25,472 nucleotides of DNA from DASWIP01 sp036397635 (GTDB taxonomy: Bacteria > Actinomycetota > AC-67): the NCBI GenBank assembly GCA_036397635.1, contig DASWIP010000122.1, forward strand, positions 1 to 25,472, written 5' to 3'. Position numbers and translations under genes: made by a program. The notes below the pieces were generated by a model, which saw nothing but the letters and a program-made list of their open reading frames with translations, was not told the DNA's origin and ran no database searches. This document shows, piece after piece, positions 7,450-15,172 of the stretch. Each line of letters begins with the position of its first letter. Position 1 is the stretch's first letter.

Positions 7450-8457
7450 CTACGCGGCGCGCTGCATCCTGCGCGCGCGACGGTTCTCCGCGCGCGCAAC
7501 GGCCGCCTCGTTGGTCATCAGCGCGATGCTCGCCAGCAAGATCGTCGCGATGCCGCCGATGACGACGGTCCACGCGATCATCCGGTTCGGCACCTCTCGT
7601 ACCTCGGCGAACTCGCCTGTGTTCGCCGCGACCAGTTCGTTCGCCGCCTCCAGGCGTGCCAGCGTCTGCGGCGTCTCGGTCAAAGCCGCGGCGATGGCCG
7701 GGAAGTTGGTCTGCACGAACTGACCCGCTTGCTCTGCCGTGATGCCGAGCTGCTGTGCGAGACCCGGCACGAGCCCCTGCTCGAGCTCGACGGCCATCGC
7801 CCTCAGGGTGGTGATCGATCCGGCGGTGGCGTCGATCGACACGTTCGAGAAGATGGGCACGACCGCTTCGTTCAGCGCGTCGGCGTCGGCGGCCTTCTGC
7901 GGCAGTGACGTCACGAGCGGAACTGCGAGCATGATCACGCCGAGCACACCGAGCAGCGCCGGCACCGCGCGTCCCGGCTGCATCATCAAGAGGCCAGCGA
8001 TGATCGCGAGGATCCCGGTGATCGTGATGAACCACGGCACGGCGATCGAGGACCGGCTCGCGGTCGGGATCGCATCGGCCGATCTGAAGTTGGCCTGCTG
8101 CTCCTCGAGCAGCTGCGCACGATCATCGAGCGCGTTGGCGATCTGCGGCATCGTCAGCACGCCTTGGGCGGTGGCGGGGAACTGACCCAGGAACCGGGTG
8201 GTCAGCTCGGCTTCGCTGATGCCCAGCGCTTGGGCGAGCGTCGGAAGCACGCTGTTGCCGAACTCATTGGTCAGCGCGCGCAACTGCTGCGCGTCCGCAC
8301 GCAGGCCGGCGATCGCTTCATCCGTGTATCCGGGCCGGACGTCGTCGGATAGGTCCTCCCACGCGGACGATGCTCCGAACAGTCCGTTCCCGAGGACGAC
8401 GACCAGGAACGTGACGCCGACGAGACTGACGATGGCTCCAACAGTACGACGAGGCAT
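7450..8457 (-). CDS. Membrane protein with duplicated extracytoplasmic domain, unknown function
   Basis: The 335-residue protein has predicted helices at about 5-27, 140-159, 164-185 and 293-314, and a basic tail (RAENRRARRMQRAA). The two soluble loops (about 30-138 and 187-290) are related: ALTNEFGNSVLPTLAQALGI at 61 aligns without gaps with AMAVELEQGLVPGLAQQLGI at 220, and roughly a third of the 44 residues from there are identical, including FPA and a late TxP. The protein therefore looks like a tandem of two helix-loop-helix units. The start is ATG 8457, supported by AGGAGG (8467-8472); the frame is open further upstream but without a ribosome site. The family is not recognised. It is divergent from a PucR-type regulator, a possible control link. 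Confidence 0.85.
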   Translation of the reverse strand: MPRRTVGAIVSLVGVTFLVVVLGNGLFGASSAWEDLSDDVRPGYTDEAIAGLRADAQQLRALTNEFGNSVLPTLAQALGISEAELTTRFLGQFPATAQGVLTMPQIANALDDRAQLLEEQQANFRSADAIPTASRSSIAVPWFITITGILAIIAGLLMMQPGRAVPALLGVLGVIMLAVPLVTSLPQKAADADALNEAVVPIFSNVSIDATAGSITTLRAMAVELEQGLVPGLAQQLGITAEQAGQFVQTNFPAIAAALTETPQTLARLEAANELVAANTGEFAEVREVPNRMIAWTVVIGGIATILLASIALMTNEAAVARAENRRARRMQRAA

Positions 8458-8772
8458 CGGTGGAAACCTCCTTGGCGGACGCAGCCGTGAGGCCTCGAGC
8501 CGGGGGCCGGATCCGCCACCTCTCTCCGTCGTCATCGCATCGCATCCGGCGGCGGCGGGCCATGGCCCTTCCCTGTCATCTGCGGGGTCAGTCCGTGCCA
8601 TCCGATGCCGTCGTCTCACGACCGAACGACCCGCCCCCTTTTGGGAGGGGGCTTGTGTGGTCCACAGCCCAGGCAGGGAGGATGTCCCCCGATGCCCGGC
8701 TCGTGCCATAGCGCGCTGTGGCATCCACAAGGGTACTGGGGTTAGGCTTGGGGGACCGAACGAGGGATCCCA
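8458..8772. promoter_or_regulatory. Divergent intergenic region with a hairpin and an 18/20 palindrome
   Basis: This 315-bp gap separates the membrane gene from the PucR-type regulator. It holds the AGGAGG ribosome site of the minus-strand gene (8467-8472), a GC-rich hairpin GCCCCCT/AGGGGGC (8633-8652, 6-base loop) and a 20-bp near-palindrome TGCCATAGCGCGCTGTGGCA (8704-8723, 18 of 20 positions symmetric). A TAGGCT (8743-8748) could be the -10 of the regulator gene. The palindrome, just upstream of that -10, is the best operator candidate. Both genes may be controlled from here. No small gene was seen. Confidence 0.5.
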
Positions 8773-10086
8773 TTGGCCGCCAAGATCACGAAGTCCACTA
8801 CCAACGGGCGCCGGACCACCCGCGCCGGGTCTTCGCGCGCGCTTCCATCCGAGGATCCCGCCCGCCCCTCGGCTGCGCTCCGCGAGATCCTCGACGAGCT
8901 CGAACAGATGGTCGAGCAGCTCGCCGAGCGCATGCTCGAGCGATACCTCGCGTCCATCCCCAGCTATCGCGCCCTCCCCGACGAAACGCTGCGACAGGTC
9001 CGCGAGGTCAACCGCAAGAATCTGACCGGATTCATCGGCGCCCTCCGCCGGCGCCAAGGGCCAAGCGACGAGGAACTAGCGTTCGTCCGCGCGAGCGCGT
9101 CGAAGCGCGCGCGCGAAGGCGTGCCGCTGTCGGCTCTGCTCCAGGCGTACCGCCTCGGCGCGCAGCTCGCGTGGGGTCAGGCGCGCGAGCTGATCGGCGA
9201 GGATCCCGTCCGGCTGTACGAGGGGCTGGAGCTTGCCACGGCGGTGATGCACTGGGTCGATGTCGTCAGCGGCGCCGTCGCGCAGGCGTACCTCGAGGAG
9301 TACGAGCGCCTGTCCAGCGACCGCGAGGCCGCGCGTCGGGATTTCCTGGACGGCATCATCGGCGGTGCGCTCACCGACGAAGAGATCCTCGCGCGCGCCG
9401 AGGCGCTGGGCCTCGATCCCGCGGCGGCGACGAGTATCGCGATCGTCGGGCCGGCCGATCCCTCGGCGGACGACGCCGTGCTCCGAGCGGTGCAACACCG
9501 GCTGAAGACGCTCGCGGCCGAGCTGCCGGCGGCCGATCGGTCCCTGGTGGTCGGACGCGGCCCCGAGATCGTTATCGTGTTCCCGGCCGGGCCGGACGCG
9601 CTGGGGGACATGCAAGTGGGGATGCGCACGCTGGTCGAGCGCGTCGGCGAGACGCTCGAGGTGCCGGTGCGTGCCGGGATCGGGCGGCCGCGCGACTCGC
9701 TGGCCGAGCTTGCGCCGTGCTACCGGGAAGCCTCGATCGCGCTCGCCGCCGCGCGCGCGAGCAGCGGCGCGCCGACGGTCTCGTACGGCGAGATGCTGAT
9801 CGAGGAGCTGATCCTGCGCGAGCGCGGCGTCTCGAAGCGGCTGGCGACACAGCTGCTCGAGCCGCTGGACGCGCATCCGGAGCTGAAGCACACGCTGGTC
9901 GAGTACATCGAGCACGGCCCATCGCTCCCGGCGGTCGCCAAGCGCCTGTTCCTGCACCCGAACACGGTGTCGTACCGTCTGTCGCGGATCCGTGATCTCA
10001 CCGGACGCGACCCTAAGACGCCGGCTGGGATCGCCGAGCTGTTCCTGGCCCTGCGGGCCTCCCAGTTGCTCGGGGCCGGCCCCTGA
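8773..10086 (+). CDS. PucR/CdaR-family regulator with RsbRD-type N-terminal domain
   Basis: This is a 437-residue regulator. Residues about 35-185 form an all-helical domain (LEQMVEQLAERMLERYLASI, LSALLQAYRLGAQLAWGQAR) like the RsbRD N-terminal domain of many actinobacterial PucR-like proteins. A degenerate CdaR GGDEF-like segment (about 200-345) follows. The C-terminal PucR HTH lies at about 370-430 (LLEPLDAHPELKHTLVEYIEHG, then AVAKRLFLHPNTVSYRLSRI). Such proteins usually activate catabolic or stress genes on sensing a small molecule. The start is TTG 8773 with GAGGGA five bases upstream. The extreme N-terminus is basic and Ser/Thr-rich. Its stop codon lies in a 21-bp tandem repeat. Its target is unknown; the divergent membrane gene and the following GH92 gene are candidates. 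Confidence 0.9.
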   Translation: MAAKITKSTTNGRRTTRAGSSRALPSEDPARPSAALREILDELEQMVEQLAERMLERYLASIPSYRALPDETLRQVREVNRKNLTGFIGALRRRQGPSDEELAFVRASASKRAREGVPLSALLQAYRLGAQLAWGQARELIGEDPVRLYEGLELATAVMHWVDVVSGAVAQAYLEEYERLSSDREAARRDFLDGIIGGALTDEEILARAEALGLDPAAATSIAIVGPADPSADDAVLRAVQHRLKTLAAELPAADRSLVVGRGPEIVIVFPAGPDALGDMQVGMRTLVERVGETLEVPVRAGIGRPRDSLAELAPCYREASIALAAARASSGAPTVSYGEMLIEELILRERGVSKRLATQLLEPLDAHPELKHTLVEYIEHGPSLPAVAKRLFLHPNTVSYRLSRIRDLTGRDPKTPAGIAELFLALRASQLLGAGP

Positions 10087-10150
10087 ACGTCTAGGACCGG
10101 CCCCTGAACGTCCAGGGCCGTCCTCTGAGCGTGGGGGATGGGTCCTGAGC
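10076..10150. repeat. 21-bp degenerate tandem repeat over the regulator's 3' end
   Basis: Units built on CCGGCCCCTGAACGTC begin at 10076 and 10097; a third, diverged unit begins at 10118 and a fourth, weaker one near 10139. The first two are nearly identical. Each carries CTGA, so the regulator's own TGA (10084-10086) is part of unit one. The 148-bp gap before the GH92 gene is mostly this array; no clear promoter or ribosome site for GH92 was found in it. Confidence 0.75.
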
Positions 10151-10234
10151 TTCGTGGTCTCCACCACGGCACGCGCCTGAGGTTCGTCGGGCGCGCGGCA
10201 GGACATCTGTGACCCGGCGCCGAACCGGCTCGCG

Positions 10235-12559
10235 ATGACTCGACGCAGACGGTTCTCGGCGGCGGTGGTGGCCCTCGCGCTTCTCGCGGTATCCCCCGCG
10301 CGCGCAGACGGACACGATCCAGTGGCGCTGGTCGATCCGATGATCGGCACGCTCGGCTCGGGGTTCGTGTTCCCCGGTCCCGCGGCGCCGTACGGCATGG
10401 TGCAGCTCTCGCCGGATACCGAGGGATACTTCGCTTACACGGGCTACCAGCACGCCGATCAGTTCATCCGAGGGTTCAGCCACGTACACGTGCAATCGAT
10501 GGGTGTGCCGGAAGGCGGCAACGTTCCGTTCATGCCGACGGTCGGCCCGGTGCTATCAACCGACGTCAAGCGGTACCAGTCGAAGTTCTCTCACGCGAGC
10601 GAGGCGGCGGAGCCTGGCTACTACAGCGTCCGGTTGGATACCTACGGCGTTCTCGCGGAGCTGACGGCCGGCACGCGTGTCGGGATGCATCGCTACACCT
10701 TCCCGCCGACCAGCGAGGCGAACGTGCTGCTCGATATCGGACGGCAGGTCCCCGGCGGCGACCTGGACGAAGGGCAGCGCGCAGCCGGAAGGAACCTCGC
10801 TCGGATCGAGTTCCTCGACGAACGGACCGTCGCGGGGACGGCCAACCTCGACCGGGCCGCGCCCCACCGCTACGCGGTGCACTTCGTCGCGCGGTTCGAC
10901 CGGGACATGATCTCGCACGGGGTGTGGGCCGCGCGCGGCGACGCCGTATCAGACGGCGTCGATGTCGTGGAAGGCGTGGGGGCCGGCGCGGTTGCACGCT
11001 TCGATGCGAGCAGCGACCCCGACGTGATCGCGAAGGTCGGCATCTCGTTCGTGAGCGTGCAGAACGCGCTCGAGAACCTCGAGGCCGAGCTGCCGGGCGA
11101 AGACTTCGACTTCGATGCTCAGCGCGCGCGCACCACCGATGCGTGGCGCGACGCGCTGGGAGTTATCCGGGTCGAGGGAGGCACGCCGTTCGAGCAGACG
11201 TCGTTCTACACCGCGCTGTATCACGCGCAGCATCATCCCAACGTGTACAACGATGCCAACGGCGACTACCTGGGTCACGACCAGCAGGTGCATCGCATCG
11301 GCGAGCCGGGAGACCCCATGCCGCCCGGCTCGACCTACTACGCGAACTTCTCGATGTGGGACACCTACCGCGCCGAGATGCCGTTGCTGATGCTGATCGC
11401 GCCCGATCGGATGCGCGACATGATGCGCTCGCTGGCGGGGATCGTGCGATGGGGCGGCGTGATGCCGCGCTGGGCGCTGATGAACACCAACCCCAACTAC
11501 ATGAACGGCGAGCCGGCGCTCCAGGTGATCGCCGATGCTCACTGCCGCGGCCTGGTACCGCCCGACGTCCTCGATGAGCTGTACGCGGAAGCGCGCCGGG
11601 TCGCGCTGGTCGATCGCCGCGATCCCGACTACCTGGAGCGCGGGTGGACGACCGAGGCGTCGAAGACCCTCGAGCACGCGATCGGCGACTTCGCGCTCGC
11701 GCTGATGGCGGACTCGCTGGGTGAGGAGGGGGATCGCGACACGCTGCTCGCCGGGGCGGCGAACTGGCGCGAGGTCTTCGACACCGAGATCGGATTTGCG
11801 AGGCCGCGCAACGCCGACGGCTCCTGGCTCGAACCCTATGACCCGATGCTCAACGAGGGTTTCCGGGAAGGGACGGGCTGGCAATACTCGTTCCTCGTCC
11901 CGCACGATGTCGCCGGCCTGATCGATGCGATGGGCGGCAACGATGCCGCGGTCGAGAAGCTCGACACGTTCTTCTCGCGGCCGCTGACCGAGCTGGCACC
12001 GTACGTGATACCCGAGGTGCAGCAGAAGGTGACGCTGTACGGCATCGACTACTACGGCAACCAGTACGCGCCCTCGAACGAGCACGATCTGCAGGCGCCG
12101 TGGCTGTACCCATGGACCGCCGAGCCGTGGAAGGGTCAGTCGATCGCGCGCGGCTACCAGGCGCTGTACCGCGCCGCGCCGGACGGCCTGCCCGGTAACG
12201 ACGATCTGGGGACCATGAGCGCATGGTTCGTCTGGAGCGCGCTCGGCTTCTATCCGATGATCCCCGGCGCGCCTCTGTACGTCATCGGCAGCCCGCTGTT
12301 TGAGCGTGCGACCATCGAGCTGCCCGGTGGCGCGTTCACCGTGGAGGCGCCGGGCGCGAACCTGCTCGCCAAGTACGTGACCGGTGTGAGCCTCGATGAC
12401 CAGCCGGCAGACCGGCTCTGGTTCGACCACGACCTGCTCGCGCCGGGGGGCTCGATCCGCTTCGACATGGCGTCGCTCGCCGACCCTTCGTTCGGCGTCG
12501 GGAACCCGCCGCCATCCGCGAGCAGCGCGCCCCTCACCGCCTTCGCCTGCTCGCCCTGA
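10235..12559 (+). CDS. Secreted GH92-family alpha-mannosidase
   Basis: The 774-residue protein has a Sec signal peptide (basic MTRRRR, hydrophobic 9-20, likely AxA cleavage after 24). The mature part follows the GH92 plan: an N-terminal beta-sandwich (about 28-270; VDPMIGT, FPGPAAPYGMVQLSPD) and a catalytic alpha/alpha barrel. Hallmarks are FYTALYHAQHHPN, FSMWDTYR, EGTGWQYSFLVPHD with Glu545 in the place of the family's general acid, SNEHD, and GNDDLGTMSAWFVWSALGFYP with Asp656/Asp657 at the family's general-base region. GH92 enzymes are Ca-dependent, inverting exo-alpha-mannosidases acting on 1,2-, 1,3-, 1,4- or 1,6-linked mannose; linkage cannot be read here. Likely role: trimming exogenous mannans or glycans outside the cell. 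ATG 10235 has no good ribosome site but yields a perfect signal peptide. Confidence 0.94.
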   Translation: MTRRRRFSAAVVALALLAVSPARADGHDPVALVDPMIGTLGSGFVFPGPAAPYGMVQLSPDTEGYFAYTGYQHADQFIRGFSHVHVQSMGVPEGGNVPFMPTVGPVLSTDVKRYQSKFSHASEAAEPGYYSVRLDTYGVLAELTAGTRVGMHRYTFPPTSEANVLLDIGRQVPGGDLDEGQRAAGRNLARIEFLDERTVAGTANLDRAAPHRYAVHFVARFDRDMISHGVWAARGDAVSDGVDVVEGVGAGAVARFDASSDPDVIAKVGISFVSVQNALENLEAELPGEDFDFDAQRARTTDAWRDALGVIRVEGGTPFEQTSFYTALYHAQHHPNVYNDANGDYLGHDQQVHRIGEPGDPMPPGSTYYANFSMWDTYRAEMPLLMLIAPDRMRDMMRSLAGIVRWGGVMPRWALMNTNPNYMNGEPALQVIADAHCRGLVPPDVLDELYAEARRVALVDRRDPDYLERGWTTEASKTLEHAIGDFALALMADSLGEEGDRDTLLAGAANWREVFDTEIGFARPRNADGSWLEPYDPMLNEGFREGTGWQYSFLVPHDVAGLIDAMGGNDAAVEKLDTFFSRPLTELAPYVIPEVQQKVTLYGIDYYGNQYAPSNEHDLQAPWLYPWTAEPWKGQSIARGYQALYRAAPDGLPGNDDLGTMSAWFVWSALGFYPMIPGAPLYVIGSPLFERATIELPGGAFTVEAPGANLLAKYVTGVSLDDQPADRLWFDHDLLAPGGSIRFDMASLADPSFGVGNPPPSASSAPLTAFACSP

Positions 12560-12718
12560 CCACCTCTTGGCTCGGGCTCACGGCGTCCCGCCTCGCGCGC
12601 GGAACGCGCTCGCGCGCGCTCGGCGGCGGCGGCGTGGTCACGGTTATACGACCATAGTTGACACATCCTGTGTTTGGGACTCGACGTCCGTCAACATGGT
12701 CCGTTGCTTCGCCTCATA

Positions 12719-12760
12719 GCGAATGGATCATTCGAGCGATGCAATCATGGCTCCATTCGC
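12719..12760. promoter_or_regulatory. Triple GCGAATG-type inverted-repeat element upstream of the H1-like gene
   Basis: GCGAATGGA (12719-12727) and TCCATTCGC (12752-12760) are perfect 9-bp inverted repeats. A third half-site, CATTCG (12729-12734), pairs with CGAATG (12720-12725) across 3 bp. The element ends 54 bp before the gene at 12815, with a TAGGAT possible -10 at 12781-12786 between. The arrangement suggests cooperative operator half-sites or an RNA stem. Further up, ACACATCCTGTGT (12661-12673) is another small dyad beside a TTGACA. Confidence 0.5.
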
Positions 12761-12814
12761 CTCGCGCGCGACCAATGGACTAGGATCGGCAGACGTCACT
12801 GGAAGGAGACATCG

Positions 12815-13507
12815 ATGGCTGCGAAACGAACCGCCGTTAAGAAGCGAACCGCTGCGAAGAAGCGAACCGCAGTGAAACGAACCGCCGCGAGGAAGCGAAC
12901 CGCTGCGAAGGCCGCGAAGAAGACTGCTCGTCGCAAGACCGCCCGGTCGGCGCGCAAGTACGTGCCACCATCGGCGCGCCGCGTGCGGGGTGGCTTGAAA
13001 TGTCCCGACTGTGGATTCGTGGCCAAGCACGTGATGGGGCTCGGGCGCCATCGCTCTTCGCGTCACGGCGTCGCGTCCAAGCGCAGCGCACGCGCAGGCG
13101 CCGCCGGTGGCCGATGGCTCACGCGCGAGCAGGCTGCCGAGCGCGCGGAGGTCCACTACAACACCATCCGGCACTGGGAGCGCGCGGGACTGGTGAAGAC
13201 GGCAAAGCGGCCGGGCGTGCGGGGCATCCTGCTATCGGGCGATGATCTCGAGCGCTTCCTCGTCGAGCGGGGCGGCTACCGGCTCGCCTCAACCTCGGAT
13301 GCATCGGCTGCCGCGGTCTCGGCACTGCAGGCCCGGTACGACCGCCTGATCGGGGATCTCGGGAAGCTGCTCGAGGCTGCGAAAGCCGCACGGCCATCCA
13401 CCAGAGGCCCCCGTAAAGCGAAGCGTGGCGGGTCACGGGGCGGCAAGGTCCGTGCCAAGCCGCGCGCGAAGACCCGTGCGAAGCCTCGCGCCCGCGCGCG
13501 CCGGTAG
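12815..13507 (+). CDS. Basic DNA-binding protein: H1-like tail, C2H2 zinc finger, MerR-like HTH, basic tail
   Basis: The 230-residue protein starts at ATG 12815, with AAGGAGA (12803-12809) correctly spaced. Residues 4-48 are Lys/Arg/Ala/Thr repeats (five KRTA units) like bacterial H1-type and Lsr2-region tails. A C2H2 zinc finger follows: Cys63, Cys66, His79, His84 (C-x2-C-x12-H-x4-H) with Leu76 in the classical hydrophobic place. Residues about 100-150 are a winged HTH of MerR/excisionase type (LTREQAAERAEVHYNTIRHW, then ILLSGDDLERFL). A short helix or coiled coil (about 168-192) precedes a second Arg/Lys tail (193-230). The likely role is chromosome binding with sequence preference; whether it acts as a nucleoid protein or regulator is not known. 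Each part is known alone; I know of no named family with this order. Confidence 0.85.
   Translation: MAAKRTAVKKRTAAKKRTAVKRTAARKRTAAKAAKKTARRKTARSARKYVPPSARRVRGGLKCPDCGFVAKHVMGLGRHRSSRHGVASKRSARAGAAGGRWLTREQAAERAEVHYNTIRHWERAGLVKTAKRPGVRGILLSGDDLERFLVERGGYRLASTSDASAAAVSALQARYDRLIGDLGKLLEAAKAARPSTRGPRKAKRGGSRGGKVRAKPRAKTRAKPRARARR
12824..12910 (+). repeat. Coding tandem repeat for KRTA units
   Basis: The stretch is made of variants of CGAACCGC followed by a Lys-rich codon run, with 15- or 18-bp spacing, encoding five KRTA(A/V) units. Such in-frame repeats readily expand or contract, so tail length may differ between strains. Confidence 0.7.
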
Positions 13508-13555
13508 GCCCGCCGCTCGGCCTGCGCGCGCCGCCGCCGGCGCGGACGTGTGGGC

Positions 13556-13561
13556 TAGACT
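13556..13561 (+). promoter_or_regulatory. Candidate -10 box for a leaderless glycosyltransferase mRNA
   Basis: TAGACT fits the actinobacterial TANNNT -10 and ends six bases before the ATG at 13568. No ribosome site precedes that ATG. The spacing is what a leaderless transcript beginning at the start codon would need. Confidence 0.45.
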
Positions 13562-13567
13562 TCGGGC

Positions 13568-14266
13568 ATGAGCGTGCACAAGCTGACGGTCGCGGTCCCC
13601 GTCTACAACGAGCAGGAGCGAGTCGAACCGGCGCTGAAGGAGCTGCTCGAGACCACGTTCCCGGTCGAGCTCGAGATCATCGTGGTGGATGACGGCTCCA
13701 GCGACGGAACCTGGGACCTGTTGCAGCGGCTGTCGCTTCCTCCGCAAGTGCGGCTGCTGCGCCACGAGCAGAATCGCGGCAAGGGCGCCGCCTTGCGGAC
13801 CGCGCTGGAGGCCGCCACCGGCGATGTGTTCGTTCCCTTCGATGCCGACCTCGAGTATCAGCCCGCCGACCTGGTGCGGTGCCTGCAGCCGATCTACGAG
13901 GGCGAGGCCGACGTCGTGTACGGGACGCGCGCGTTCGGATCGCACACGTCCTTCAACTTCTGGTACGTGATGGGTAACAAGTTCTTGAACCTGTTCTGCA
14001 ACATCGTGTTCAACTGCTACATCTCGGATCTGGAGACCTGTTACAAGATGGTGCGCACGTCGATCCTGCGCGAGCTCGAACTCCGGTCGAACGGCTTCGA
14101 CATCGAGGCGGAGACCACCGGCAAGCTCCTGCGCGCCGGACACCGGCCCTACGAAGTGCCGATCCGCTACAAGGCGCGCACCCGCGCCGAAGGCAAGAAG
14201 ATCAACTGGCGCGACGGCGTGATCGCGCTGTGGACGCTCGTGCGCGTCCGCGCGGGCCGAGGCTGA
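13568..14266 (+). CDS. GT2-family glycosyltransferase, DPM1-like
   Basis: The 232-residue single-domain GT-A enzyme shows VAVPVYNEQ (8-16), VVDDGSSDGTWD (39-50), and a metal-binding DAD at 92-94 in VPFDADLEYQP. The later segments NKFLNLFCNIVFNCYISDLETCYKM and ETTGKLLRAGHRPYEVPIRYKAR are typical of polyprenol-phosphate mannosyl- or glucosyltransferases (dolichol-phosphate mannose synthase type). It has no obvious transmembrane helix, so it would work at the inner face of the membrane, moving sugar from a nucleotide donor to a lipid phosphate. Donor sugar is inferred, not shown. The next gene begins three bases after its stop, so the two form an operon. Confidence 0.9.
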   Translation: MSVHKLTVAVPVYNEQERVEPALKELLETTFPVELEIIVVDDGSSDGTWDLLQRLSLPPQVRLLRHEQNRGKGAALRTALEAATGDVFVPFDADLEYQPADLVRCLQPIYEGEADVVYGTRAFGSHTSFNFWYVMGNKFLNLFCNIVFNCYISDLETCYKMVRTSILRELELRSNGFDIEAETTGKLLRAGHRPYEVPIRYKARTRAEGKKINWRDGVIALWTLVRVRAGRG

Positions 14267-14269
14267 GCC

Positions 14270-15118
14270 GTGTCGGTCCTCGAACGTCGGTTCCTGAAGG
14301 CGCTTGAACCGATCGTCGCCTGCTATTGGATGACGCCGTCGGATGCGGTCGAGGAGTACACGGCCATCGGGCTCGACGATCCGATGGCATGCTACGTGAC
14401 CGGACGCGCCGCGCCGCTCGGGCGGGCGACCGCGGCCACGGTCGCCTCTGTGTTCTACAACTTCGATCCTCGCGTGATCGACGAGGCGCTGTGGTGGGAT
14501 CGCGTTGAACCGGAGGCGGTGCTCGAGGCGCGCGCGCGAGGCGTGCGCCGGCTGCTCGGACGGCTGCTCGAGGATGCGCCGCACGATGTCGCCGCCGCGG
14601 CCGCGTCTCTGCGAGAAGCGGCTGCGGGCTGCCGCCCCGAAGGACGTCCTCTGTTCGCGGCGAACGCCGCGCTGCCCTGGCCCGAGCATCCGCTCGAGGC
14701 GCTGTGGCACGGCGGGAACCTGCTCCGCGAATACCGCGGTGACGGCCACATCGCGGTCCTGGTCGCAGCAGGCCTCAGCGGTGTCGAAGCCCTCGCGCTC
14801 AACGTCGCCTACACGGGATGGAACCGTGACTTCTTCTATCTGCTGCGCGGGTGGCCGCAGGAGGCATACGACGCCGCCCACCAGACGTTGCGCGCGCGCG
14901 GGTTCCTCGACGACGAGAACGCGATCACCGACGCAGGCATGAAGTTCCGCGAGATGCTCGAGATCGAGACCGACCGCGCGACGGCGACGGTGTTCCAGGG
15001 GATCGGCCCCGCCCGCGCGACCGACCTGCTCGCGGTGATCGAGCCGATCGGCCAGATGGTCGTCGAGCGCAAAGGGGTCTCGCGCTCGGTCTCCCGCATC
15101 GGCGGGACCGCCGGCTGA
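14270..15118 (+). CDS. SCO6745-family protein
   Basis: The 282-residue protein begins at GTG 14270, three bases after the glycosyltransferase stop. It is predicted largely helical. Segments such as DDPMACYVTGRAAPLGRAT, VASVFYNFDP, HIAVLVAAGLSGVEALAL and the late LRARGFLDDENAITDAG match what I know as the actinobacterial SCO6745-type family. The C-terminal half resembles a winged-helix fold (a wing near residues 207-225), but no DNA-binding role has been shown. No signal peptide or membrane helix is seen. Function is unknown; pairing with a lipid-linked sugar transferase is a hint only. Confidence 0.75.
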   Translation: MSVLERRFLKALEPIVACYWMTPSDAVEEYTAIGLDDPMACYVTGRAAPLGRATAATVASVFYNFDPRVIDEALWWDRVEPEAVLEARARGVRRLLGRLLEDAPHDVAAAAASLREAAAGCRPEGRPLFAANAALPWPEHPLEALWHGGNLLREYRGDGHIAVLVAAGLSGVEALALNVAYTGWNRDFFYLLRGWPQEAYDAAHQTLRARGFLDDENAITDAGMKFREMLEIETDRATATVFQGIGPARATDLLAVIEPIGQMVVERKGVSRSVSRIGGTAG

Positions 15119-15140
15119 TTGAGTGCTCAGCAGACGTTAT

Positions 15141-15157
15141 CCGCCGCAGACCGGCGG
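15141..15157. terminator. Short hairpin between convergent genes
   Basis: CCGCCG (15141-15146) and CGGCGG (15152-15157) pair around CAGAC. The hairpin lies in the 54-bp gap between the convergent SCO6745-type and lipoprotein genes. Only TTGGT follows on the plus strand, so terminator function is uncertain. Confidence 0.35.
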
Positions 15158-15172
15158 TTGGTCGTGCGCCTG

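Noticed and set aside
10949..12430. 493-codon open frame on the minus strand opposite the GH92 gene
   Set aside because: Shadow of a gene with clear family motifs; the product is His/Arg/Val-biased with no recognisable domain.
12658..12686. TTGACA as part of a full promoter
   Set aside because: No acceptable -10 lies 16-19 bp downstream, so it is kept only as part of a control region, not called as a promoter.
12824..12910. CRISPR-like array suggested by short repeats
   Set aside because: The repeats are in frame, have no unique spacers of constant length and encode KRTA units.
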